From: CAZWKI01 sp964634645 | Lineage (GTDB): Bacteria; Patescibacteriota; Patescibacteriia; UBA1558; S5-K13 | Length of the DNA: 34,451 nt | Assembly: GCA_964634645.1 (NCBI GenBank) | Contig: CAZWKI010000007.1 | Coordinates: forward strand, 1-34,451 | Direction: 5' to 3' | Shown here: piece after piece, positions 14,507 through 21,496 of the stretch | Layout of the letters: each line of letters opens with the position of its first letter | How positions within the stretch are numbered: the stretch's first letter is position 1 | Notes under the pieces: generated by a model | What the model saw: only the letters and a program-made list of their open reading frames with translations | Databases searched by the model: none | What the model was told of the DNA's origin: nothing | Made by a program: the position numbers and the translations under genes

Positions 14507-15001
14507 TTACATGTTGTCGTATTTTACAACTTCGTTATTAATTAATTCGTATTTAACTCCAGCTTCTTTGAAGACCTCCTTACTTCTTTCTCCACTATGA
14601 TAATCAAATTTACAAACGACTCGCTTAATTCCACAATTTATAAGCATTTTTGCACAAGCATAACATGGGGTCATTCTTGTATAAATTGTTCCTCCATAAA
14701 TTGATATTCCCATTCTTGCTGCCTGACAAATCGCATTTTGTTCTGCGTGAGTTGTTCTTATACAGTGTTGAGTTTTCTCACCATCTTCATCTATTACAGT
14801 GTTCATTTCATGACCTGCTTCATCGCAATCTTTACAACCTTCTGGCGCACCAACATATCCTGTTACCAAAATTCTTTTGTCACGAATAACAATACAACCT
14901 GTTCTTCCTCTATCACACGTTCCACGAGTTCCAACCATATCCATAATACCCAAAAAATACTCGTCCCAAGTTGGTTTTTTGTATTTTTGTTCTTTGCTCA
15001 T
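14507..15001 (-). CDS. dCMP deaminase (ComEB-like)
   Basis: 164 residues. The enzyme deaminates dCMP to dUMP using catalytic zinc. HAE at 85-87 (THAEQNAI) and PCYAC at 112-116 (TPCYACAKML) give the cytidine/deoxycytidylate deaminase site, with H85, C113 and C116 as ligands and E87 as proton shuttle. Further cysteines at C30, C57, C60 and C80 and the His at 64 match the second structural zinc of dCMP deaminases. The N-terminal TWDEYFLGIMDMVGTRGTC is typical. It is the first gene of the minus-strand run that continues through the kinase, the R-M pair, dut, thyX-like and tmk, so it provides dUMP at the head of the pathway. It is divergent from the membrane protein gene at 15119. Confidence 0.92.
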   Translation of the reverse strand: MSKEQKYKKPTWDEYFLGIMDMVGTRGTCDRGRTGCIVIRDKRILVTGYVGAPEGCKDCDEAGHEMNTVIDEDGEKTQHCIRTTHAEQNAICQAARMGISIYGGTIYTRMTPCYACAKMLINCGIKRVVCKFDYHSGERSKEVFKEAGVKYELINNEVVKYDNM

Positions 15002-15118
15002 AAACTTAAAATTATTTATAAACTAAACATATTTTATCAATAATCAATTAGCTTGGCAAATAAAGAATATTTTATTAACAACTATACTTTTTGTATATTT
15101 TTTTATATAATTAATGCA

Positions 15119-15709
15119 ATGGATAAATTAAAAAGAAATCTAGGAATATATGTAAGCATTTTGATACTTGCTGTTTTTACAGTAATTTTTTTAGTTAAAG
15201 GAAATTATGAATTTCTTACTTATACAATTACAATAAGTTTTTTGATTTGGCTTATACAGAAAACAGACAAAAAATTTAACTACTCACAAATTGGTAAATT
15301 TGGATTTGCCATATGGTTATTGCTTCATTTTTTGGGTGGCAGTCTAAAAATCAATGGACTTAGATTATATGACAATATATTAATTCCTATTTTTGGAGAA
15401 CCGTTAAATATTTTTAGATATGACCAATTTTTGCATGCTTTTTGCTATTTTGTTTTTGTATTTTTTGTTTATGCCGTTGTCAAAAACAGTCTGAAAGAAA
15501 ACACAAACAAGTGGATAACGGCTTTTATTATTATTTTCATTGCCGAAGGAATTGGAGCAATAAATGAAATTATAGAATTGTCCACCGTTGTTCTATTTAA
15601 TACGCAAGGCGTTGGTAATTATTACAATAATGCTCTTGATTTGGTATTTAATTTAATGGGTGCTTCAATCGGAGCTCTTATAATTCTAAAGAAAAAATCA
15701 AAAATCTAG
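15119..15709 (+). CDS. Small integral membrane protein, DUF2238/YjdF-like
   Basis: 196 residues from the ATG at 15119; a TTG-initiated extension to 15053 is less likely because it adds unconserved sequence. Five or six membrane segments are visible, approximately at 8-27, 33-47, 60-73, 103-122, 133-152 and 170-190. Polar residues lie inside or next to them: H70, D102, H106, E143, E150, D174 and N178. The pattern LHFLGGSL ... YDQFLHAFCYF ... NEIIEL ... NNALDLVFNLMGASIGAL resembles DUF2238 (YjdF) proteins, whose function is unknown. The conserved His/Asp/Glu could bind metal or catalyse a reaction in the membrane, but this is speculation. The gene ends with TAG and is convergent with rplA across a shared terminator. 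Confidence 0.7.
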   Translation: MDKLKRNLGIYVSILILAVFTVIFLVKGNYEFLTYTITISFLIWLIQKTDKKFNYSQIGKFGFAIWLLLHFLGGSLKINGLRLYDNILIPIFGEPLNIFRYDQFLHAFCYFVFVFFVYAVVKNSLKENTNKWITAFIIIFIAEGIGAINEIIELSTVVLFNTQGVGNYYNNALDLVFNLMGASIGALIILKKKSKI

Positions 15710-15742
15710 TTTGTATAAACAAAATTTATTTAAAATAAAAAC

Positions 15743-15765
15743 CCTCTTTTTTAAGAGGATTTTTT
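15743..15765. terminator. Bidirectional terminator between the membrane protein gene and rplA
   Basis: The stem CCTCTT (15743-15748) / AAGAGG (15753-15758) has a TTTT loop and is flanked by A-runs on the left and a T-run on the right, so it can terminate both converging transcripts. Confidence 0.75.
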
Positions 15766-15783
15766 GAAATATATGAATGTATT

Positions 15784-16461
15784 TTACAAACTTACCTTAA
15801 GTCCTGGGCCCATTGTTGAAGAAATTGCAATTGATTTTATATAAGAACCTTTAAACCCAGATGGTTTTGCTTTTTTTACTGCATCAATAAATGTGCTTAT
15901 ATTTTCAATAAGTTTATTATCATCAAAACTAATTTTTCCAACAGCTAGATGAACATTTGCACTATCATCATTTTTAAAAGATTCTTTTCCACGTTTAATT
16001 TCTTCAATCATTTTCTTTACATCTGGTGAAATTGTTCCGCTTTTTGGATTTGGCATAAGACCTTTTTGACCCAATATTTTTGCAATTGGACCAAGCTTTG
16101 ACATTATTTCTGGGGTGGCTACCGCTATATCAAAATCGCATTTGCCTGTCTTTTTGATTTCTGCAATAAGCTCTTCTTCACCAAATAAATCAGCACCAGC
16201 ACTTTCTGCTTCTTTTATATGCGTTGTAAAAGCAGCAACTCTCTTTGTCTTACCATTTCCATAAGGAAGTGAAACAATTGATCTTACGATTTGTTCACCT
16301 TTTTTTGGATCAATTCCAAGAGCAACATGTACTTCAACAGATGAATCAAATTTTACACTAGAAGTTTCTTTCAAAATCTTTATCGCTTCTTCAAGCGTAT
16401 AAATTTTTCTACTATCAACTTTTTCTCTGATAGCCTTCATTCTCTTTGATAATTTTGCCAT
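15784..16461 (-). CDS. rplA: 50S ribosomal protein L1
   Basis: 225 residues, typical L1 length. L1 binds the mobile stalk of 23S rRNA and often represses its own operon. The sequence shows the usual KLSKRMKAIREKVDSRKIYTLEEAI, LGIDPKKGEQIVRSIVSLPYGNGK, MSKLGPIAKILGQKGLMPNPKSGT and the C-terminal FIDAVKKAKPSGFKGSYIKSIAISSTMGPG. It is separated from rplK by an unrelated membrane-protein gene, which is unusual, since L11 and L1 genes are normally adjacent. No rplJ or rplL follows; the transcript ends at a terminator just downstream. Confidence 0.97.
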   Translation of the reverse strand: MAKLSKRMKAIREKVDSRKIYTLEEAIKILKETSSVKFDSSVEVHVALGIDPKKGEQIVRSIVSLPYGNGKTKRVAAFTTHIKEAESAGADLFGEEELIAEIKKTGKCDFDIAVATPEIMSKLGPIAKILGQKGLMPNPKSGTISPDVKKMIEEIKRGKESFKNDDSANVHLAVGKISFDDNKLIENISTFIDAVKKAKPSGFKGSYIKSIAISSTMGPGLKVSL

Positions 16462-16526
16462 TTTTTTAATCTTTCTTTTTGAGGTAATAACCCTCGCATA
16501 AATACAAGGTCCCTCAATTAATATTA

Positions 16527-16946
16527 TTAAACTATTTCTTCACTGTGTTTTTCTTTTTTTATAATTGCCCAATGTATGAAATAAATTGGAAATCCTACAA
16601 GAATCATTGCAATAGCCGTGGATGCTTCTCTTTGTCTGTTTGATGCTACTGGATTGTAATTCTTGGAATTCTCTTGCCAACCTTGATAATCCTTTAACCA
16701 TGATTCTATGTTGGCCCTATCCTCTTCTGTAAGGTTCTCACAAGTCTTTAATTCCTCTGTTTGAGATATTGATTTTTGTAAATATATCTCGTTTGGTTTA
16801 TTGTCATAATTGTAATCAGCCTGCTTAAATACAAAAGCCTTTAGTCCTGTATTTATAATTGTTACTGATCCTATTATAAATACAATAAGACCGATCGCTG
16901 TCATAAGATACAAATAAACCATTCTAATCCATGAAATTTTTGCCAT
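16527..16946 (-). CDS. Two-helix membrane protein of unknown function inserted between rplK and rplA
   Basis: 139 residues, not recognised. Membrane helix 1 is at about 9-34 (MVYLYLMTAIGLIVFIIGSV) and helix 2 at about 109-128 (STAIAMILVGFPIYFIHWAI). A polar segment of about 75 residues lies between them, containing one Cys, many Glu/Lys and three Trp. The short basic N-terminus and the KKEKHSEE tail suggest both ends inside and the central loop outside the membrane. On the same strand it lies 65 bases upstream of rplA and 110 bases after rplK, so it is probably co-transcribed with them. Its codon and base use look like its neighbours, so recent foreign origin is not obvious. Confidence 0.75.
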   Translation of the reverse strand: MAKISWIRMVYLYLMTAIGLIVFIIGSVTIINTGLKAFVFKQADYNYDNKPNEIYLQKSISQTEELKTCENLTEEDRANIESWLKDYQGWQENSKNYNPVASNRQREASTAIAMILVGFPIYFIHWAIIKKEKHSEEIV

Positions 16947-17056
16947 ACAATTTAATTTTTAAATTTTTAATTTCGAATAATGAATAAGTTTTAAAATTAA
17001 TTAATTATATAATTTATTCAAAATTCTTGACCTAACATTCAAAATTGAAATTGAGT

Positions 17057-17479
17057 TTACTCAATTTTCACTCCCATTTGCCTTGCAGTGCCTTCTACTA
17101 TTTTCATTGCTGCCTCTACATCATAGGCGTTTAAATCTTCCATTTTCTTTTCTGCAATTTGTCTAAGCTGATCTTTATTTAATGTTCCAACTTTTGTAGT
17201 AAGAGCATTTGAAGATCCTTTTGAAATTCCTGCAGCTTTTTTAATAAGTTCAGATGCTGGAGGTGTTTTCAAAATAAAGCTAAAAGATGAATCTTGATAA
17301 ATTGTTATAACAACTGGGGTTAGTTCTCCCATTTTATCTTTTGTAGATTCATTGAATTTTGTACAAAACTCTTGAATATTTACTCCATGTTGACCAAGTG
17401 CAGGACCAACTGGTGGAGCTGGATTTGCGCTTCCACCCATGATTTGTAATTTCAGGGTTGTCTTTACTTTTTTTGCCAT
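17057..17479 (-). CDS. rplK: 50S ribosomal protein L11
   Basis: 140 residues, normal length. L11 binds the GTPase-associated region of 23S rRNA. Evident marks are KTTLKLQIMGGSANPAPPVGPALGQHGVNIQEFCTKFN at the N-terminus (proline-rich hinge) and the C-terminal rRNA-binding domain with TPPASELIKKAAGISKGSS and EGTARQMGVKIE. It follows nusG after 159 bases, in the conserved secE-nusG-rplK order. The spacer contains a GC-rich hairpin that may be a regulatory leader. Confidence 0.97.
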   Translation of the reverse strand: MAKKVKTTLKLQIMGGSANPAPPVGPALGQHGVNIQEFCTKFNESTKDKMGELTPVVITIYQDSSFSFILKTPPASELIKKAAGISKGSSNALTTKVGTLNKDQLRQIAEKKMEDLNAYDVEAAMKIVEGTARQMGVKIE

Positions 17480-17602
17480 ATAATTAATTTTCTATTCTTT
17501 ATTTTTAATTTTCAATTGATTCTGTTATTTTCTATTCAATTAATAAATTTTAAATAGTACATCAATTAAAAATTGCAAAATAATAAATTATAAATAATAT
17601 TA

Positions 17603-17629
17603 TCCAGGAAGCTTACCACAAGGGCTGGA
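17603..17629 (-). promoter_or_regulatory. GC-rich hairpin in the nusG-rplK spacer
   Basis: A TCCAG (17603-17607) / CTGGA (17625-17629) stem encloses a 17-base interior containing AAGCTT. It stands out in a spacer otherwise made of A and T, 10 bases after the nusG stop. No T-run follows, so it is not a simple terminator. It may be an L11/L1 operon leader element, an RNA-processing site or a dispersed palindrome. Confidence 0.4.
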
Positions 17630-17638
17630 CAAATATAA

Positions 17639-18184
17639 TTAACCTTTTTTAATTTGTAAAAAATCTAATTCTACAGGAGTTTCTCTGCCAAACATTGAAA
17701 CCAATACCTTTATCTTTCCATGTCCTTGATCAATGCTGAATACTTTTCCCTCTAAATCTTTAAATGGGCCATCAACAATTTTAATGATATCTCCCTTTTC
17801 AACGTCAATTCTATATTCTGGCTCTTCAACACCCATTCTTTTTTGAAGTACTTGTATTTCATCGTCAGACATTGGTGTTGGTATTGTACCTGTTCCAATA
17901 AAACCAGTAACATTTGGGGTATTTCTTACTACATACCAAGAGTCATCGGTTACTAACATATTTACCAAAACATAACCTGGAAAAATCTTCTCTCTAACTG
18001 TTTTTCTTTTTCCATTTTTAATTTTAATCTTTGTTTCTGTGGGTATGAGAACTTCAAAAATTTTATCAGCCATATTCATAGATTCTATTCTTTGTTCTAA
18101 ATTTCTTTTGACATTCTCTTCATATCCAGAATAAGTATGCAAAACATACCATCTTGTTCCTAAATTTTCATTTTGCTTTGGCAT
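17639..18184 (-). CDS. nusG: Transcription termination/antitermination factor NusG
   Basis: 181 residues, normal length. The NGN domain occupies about 1-110 (RWYVLHTYSGYEENVKRNLEQRIESM ... KIFPGYVLVNMLVTDDSWYVVRNTPNVTGFIG), and the KOW domain lies at about 127-181 (KGDIIKIVDGPFKDLEGKVFSID ... VSMFGRETPVELDFLQIKK). NusG binds RNA polymerase and couples it to ribosomes or Rho. The linker includes MSDDEIQVLQKRM. It follows secE closely (37 bases) in the classic order and precedes rplK. It has no inserted domain. Confidence 0.97.
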   Translation of the reverse strand: MPKQNENLGTRWYVLHTYSGYEENVKRNLEQRIESMNMADKIFEVLIPTETKIKIKNGKRKTVREKIFPGYVLVNMLVTDDSWYVVRNTPNVTGFIGTGTIPTPMSDDEIQVLQKRMGVEEPEYRIDVEKGDIIKIVDGPFKDLEGKVFSIDQGHGKIKVLVSMFGRETPVELDFLQIKKG

Positions 18185-18221
18185 TTATTTAATTTAATTT
18201 TAAATTAAGGTTTATCAAATT

Positions 18222-18407
18222 TTATGAAACAAATTTTTCTAAAATTTTTGAAAAAATAAAATCAACAATTCCCAAAAACAAAGATACAAAAAGACTCAAA
18301 AAAATAACTTGCATTGTCTTTTTTCTAACTTCTTTTTTTGTTGGCCAAATGACTTTTTTCAATTCTGCCATTGAATTGTTAATATATCTTGAAATTTTGT
18401 TTGCCAT
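18222..18407 (-). CDS. secE: Preprotein translocase subunit SecE
   Basis: 61 residues, the short single-membrane-helix form of SecE. The conserved cytoplasmic amphipathic segment MAELKKVIWPTKKEVRKKT is followed by one helix of about 20 residues (VIFLSLFVSLFLGIVDFIFS). SecE clamps SecY in the inner-membrane translocon. It heads the secE-nusG-rplK transcript behind a strong promoter and a small 5'-leader hairpin. The start ATG lacks a Shine-Dalgarno. Confidence 0.95.
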   Translation of the reverse strand: MANKISRYINNSMAELKKVIWPTKKEVRKKTMQVIFLSLFVSLFLGIVDFIFSKILEKFVS

Positions 18408-18440
18408 ATTTTTTATGATTTTTTATAAATAACAAAATAA

Positions 18441-18458
18441 TATAGTTCGGAAACTATA
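18441..18458 (-). promoter_or_regulatory. Short hairpin in the secE 5' leader
   Basis: A seven-base-pair stem TATAGTT / AACTATA with a four-base loop (CGGA on the plus strand) begins a few bases after the predicted transcription start and ends 34 bases before the secE ATG. It may protect the 5' end or influence initiation. Confidence 0.35.
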
Positions 18459-18468
18459 ACTTAATAAT

Positions 18469-18496
18469 ATTATAATATATTGGCATATTGTGTCAA
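18469..18496 (-). promoter_or_regulatory. Strong sigma70-type promoter of secE-nusG-rplK-rplA
   Basis: On the minus strand a consensus TTGACA (18491-18496) and a consensus TATAAT (18469-18474) are separated by 16 bases. The start of transcription would be near 18462. It is the best promoter match in the window and fits a ribosomal-protein operon. Confidence 0.8.
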
Positions 18497-18559
18497 TACC
18501 CCAATTATTTGGTTTATCGATTTATAGGGCATGTATTTTATATTATTTTAAATAAAAAA

Positions 18560-18591
18560 ATACGGAGATATTTATAAAAACATCTCCGTAT
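18560..18591 (-). terminator. Intrinsic terminator of the beta-propeller gene
   Basis: A perfect ten-base-pair stem ATACGGAGAT (18560-18569) / ATCTCCGTAT (18582-18591) with a 12-base loop is followed on the minus strand by a run of seven T. It lies just after the stop of the gene at 18605-20854 and upstream of the secE promoter. Confidence 0.85.
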
Positions 18592-18604
18592 TAGAATAAT
18601 GCGT

Positions 18605-20854
18605 TTAAAAATTCATTCTTTTTACGTCTTGTAAATCGTCTTCGGAAATAACGGTAATTCCTCTATCGCTAATAATATACAAATAATTATTAATGTAAAT
18701 TGCTCTTCTTATACTACTTCCACTTACTGCGCGACTCATGGACAACTTACTCTCTGTATAGTTGAAAAGATAAGCTCCCTTTGAACCAGGTATAAAGAAT
18801 AATTTATTTTCTTTGTCTAACAAAAATGCCCTATGATTATTTTGTATTTCTGTCCAATATTCATCTAATGTGTATTTGTCTATTTCTTTTGGATAACTTG
18901 GATTTGATACATCAAACATAGAGAGCTTTACAGAATTGCCTTCTTTTCCTATGCCCAAAATAATATTATCTGATAATGGATGTAGGTAAGATGAATAACC
19001 GGGTATTTTTAACTCTCCTTTGAGTTGTGGGTTTTTGGGGTTCGATAAGTCCAAAACATAAAATGGATCTGTTTGTCTAAATGTTACAACATAACCCTTG
19101 TTTCCTATAAATCTTACAGCGTAGATTCTTTCTGATTTGCCAAGATCTTGTATTGAACTTAATTTATTTAAATTTTCATCCAAAATATATACGTCGTTTA
19201 AGCTCTCTCCATTCATGCCACCAAAAGCAAATTGAGAACTATTTCCAATTGTTGTTGCAATTCTAAGATTTTTGTTATATTCATCAAGTGCAAATTGATT
19301 CAATACTCTACCCGGGACACTGCCAGCTGAGCTAACTTGAAATTTATCAAGAGCTATTTTTATAATACCGGTTTGTTCTAACTCTCTCATGTGCTCTTTG
19401 TAATAATCGTCCATTCTGTTTGACATTTCGCTTTGCATCTTCAATCTATCATCTGTGTTTAGAGAAGAATAATATTTAACCAGCAAATTTGTAAATTCCA
19501 TGAATTTTGTGTTTTGACTTATGTCGTAAGTCATTAATTTTTCTATCTTTGCAATAACTGATGCTGGAAATATATCTCTTGCTTTTTCATTTATAAAGTT
19601 ATAAAAAAACTTTACAGTATCGCTTGAATAATTATATGTTACATATAAATTATTTTCAGACATATAAACAATCGAATTGTTGTTTGAGCCAATAAATGAA
19701 ATTTTATCTTCAACGCTTCCGTCTTGTGGATTTATTCTCATTGCAACAAAAGTTGAATCTGTATCAATAGCTACTTCTGGGTGATATATATCTGTACATT
19801 CTATATTAATTTTGTTACCAGAAATACTAAGCGGTCTAATCGGACATGGTGAAAATTCGTTAATTGAATTTGATATTAGCAAATAAACTTTATCATTGTA
19901 CATTCTAGACTGAACTACATATCCCTCATCAAGGCTTATGTCCCATTTTTGCTCTGGTGATTTGGGATCTGAAATATCGTATCCATATATATTTCGTCCA
20001 TTAAAAATAACTAGAATGTTTTTTGACAAAAACATCTCTCCTGTTTTGTTTATATTAGAGATTACTTCTAGGTCTGCTATAGGAAGTGCGTTTATAACTC
20101 TTATTCCGGAGCTGTATATTGGCTCTATGTATTCTTCACTTGAAATTGCGATATCTTCAATAATCATTGGGCTAGTTCTCATTGTACTATATTGATTTGA
20201 AGAGAAATATATATTTTTTCCATCTGTTTTTATTATGTCTGGCTCATCAATACTTAGAACCTGTGTATTTGTCTGAGAAACTCTGTCTACAGATACACTT
20301 TCAGAAAGACCTGCCATTGTTGGAGCCGACAAATCTCTAGACCCAATTCCATCTGAAGTTTTCATTTCTGCGTCTGCAAATTGAATTTCATTTATTGTTC
20401 CAAATGATCCGCCATACATTGAGGTGTTTTGTGGGGCATTTTCTAAATATTCTTTAAACTCTTGTTCTGATGTAAATTTTTTAATTGTATTAACGCTAAA
20501 TTCTGAATTTTTTATTTTTGATTCATTATTTTTTGGAACACTTATTAATTGATTGCTAAAATTGTCAACAGATTTTTTATTATCTACCAGAAAAAAAATA
20601 TTTAACAATACAATAGCTACAAAAATAACCCATAAAAAACTATTGCTTATGGCTCTTGGAGTTTCATTATCTTTAAAAATATCTTCATGCGGTAAACTGG
20701 CCTCTGGACTTTTGATTATTTCTCTTGGTTTAGTTTTCTTAAAACCTTTTTGTATTAATAATTCATCTGAAATAACCGAAGCATTATCTTCTATGTTTTC
20801 TTTTTTTATTTCTATACCTTTTATTGACTTATTTGTTTTTTTTGTTTTTTTCAT
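18605..20854 (-). CDS. Membrane-anchored beta-propeller domain protein (PF09826-like)
   Basis: 749 residues. A hydrophilic N-terminal cytoplasmic tail of about 70 residues precedes one membrane helix (71-90, FLWVIFVAIVLLNIFFLV). The rest should therefore be outside the membrane. The signature TNTQVLSIDEPDIIKTDGKNIYF at about 196-217, and repeating blade segments such as GYVVTFRQTDPFYVLDLSNPKNP and KLSMFDVSNPSYPKEI, match the PF09826-type beta-propeller proteins of archaea and CPR bacteria. No function is established for them. A helical insertion (about 440-515, with DDRLKMQSEMSNRMDDYYKEHM) interrupts the propeller. It has its own terminator and stands alone. A role in surface binding or envelope processes is only a guess. 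Confidence 0.85.
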   Translation of the reverse strand: MKKTKKTNKSIKGIEIKKENIEDNASVISDELLIQKGFKKTKPREIIKSPEASLPHEDIFKDNETPRAISNSFLWVIFVAIVLLNIFFLVDNKKSVDNFSNQLISVPKNNESKIKNSEFSVNTIKKFTSEQEFKEYLENAPQNTSMYGGSFGTINEIQFADAEMKTSDGIGSRDLSAPTMAGLSESVSVDRVSQTNTQVLSIDEPDIIKTDGKNIYFSSNQYSTMRTSPMIIEDIAISSEEYIEPIYSSGIRVINALPIADLEVISNINKTGEMFLSKNILVIFNGRNIYGYDISDPKSPEQKWDISLDEGYVVQSRMYNDKVYLLISNSINEFSPCPIRPLSISGNKINIECTDIYHPEVAIDTDSTFVAMRINPQDGSVEDKISFIGSNNNSIVYMSENNLYVTYNYSSDTVKFFYNFINEKARDIFPASVIAKIEKLMTYDISQNTKFMEFTNLLVKYYSSLNTDDRLKMQSEMSNRMDDYYKEHMRELEQTGIIKIALDKFQVSSAGSVPGRVLNQFALDEYNKNLRIATTIGNSSQFAFGGMNGESLNDVYILDENLNKLSSIQDLGKSERIYAVRFIGNKGYVVTFRQTDPFYVLDLSNPKNPQLKGELKIPGYSSYLHPLSDNIILGIGKEGNSVKLSMFDVSNPSYPKEIDKYTLDEYWTEIQNNHRAFLLDKENKLFFIPGSKGAYLFNYTESKLSMSRAVSGSSIRRAIYINNYLYIISDRGITVISEDDLQDVKRMNF

Positions 20855-21019
20855 ATTTTTTGTACCTTTATTATATTCTTAATTTTTATTTTTTATATAT
20901 ATTATTTCTCCACCTTTTAGTGAAGTGCTTAAATTTTGATATATTAATTATAACACAAATATTAAAAAAATCACCAACAAAACAATATTATTTTATTAAT
21001 TAGTCGAATTTATAATAAT

Positions 21020-21496
21020 CTAAAATACTTTATTAATACCAATTCCCAAAAAATAAGTTAAAAAAATAACACCTATTGCAACAAAAACATGTTCAAAAAT
21101 TATTTTATAAGGCGCGACATTATTTGTTTTTGCAATTTTGTAACTAAAAAATCCCAAAATAAAAATTCCTATTATTGCACTTACGATAATTGCGACAAAT
21201 AAATTTGAAAATAAAATAATAGGAATAATAAAAATTATTGCAAATAGAAACTTTGACAAAAATGTAAAGAATGTTGACTCCCAAATATTTTTTTGATTTT
21301 CTTCGCCAGAAAATTCAGTTGAAATGTGAATTCCAAATGCATCTGACAAAGAATCGACTACCGCTATTGTAATTATTGCTCCCAGAACAGCTACATTGCT
21401 ATTTGTGCTTGTTGCAATTCCAGTCATAAGACCAAGCGTTGTAATAATTCCAGATGTAAGACCATAACCAAAACCAACTCTTATTGATTTACGCAT
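21020..21496 (-). CDS. VIT1/CCC1-family-like membrane protein
   Basis: 158 residues from the ATG at 21496. The frame stays open to 21538, but the ATG at 21496 gives a typical start (MRKSIRVGFGYGLTSGI) and overlaps the end of the ATPase gene by 8 bases. Four or five membrane helices are visible. The segment GLTSGIITTLGLMTGIATSTNS, followed by VDSLSDAFGIHISTEFSGEEN, resembles the VIT1/CCC1 group, which moves Fe2+ or Mn2+ across membranes. The acidic residues in that stretch are candidate metal ligands. The protein is shorter than the usual 220-240 residues, lacking most of the cytoplasmic metal-binding domain. The overlap suggests translational coupling to the P-type ATPase. Confidence 0.65.
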   Translation of the reverse strand: MRKSIRVGFGYGLTSGIITTLGLMTGIATSTNSNVAVLGAIITIAVVDSLSDAFGIHISTEFSGEENQKNIWESTFFTFLSKFLFAIIFIIPIILFSNLFVAIIVSAIIGIFILGFFSYKIAKTNNVAPYKIIFEHVFVAIGVIFLTYFLGIGINKVF

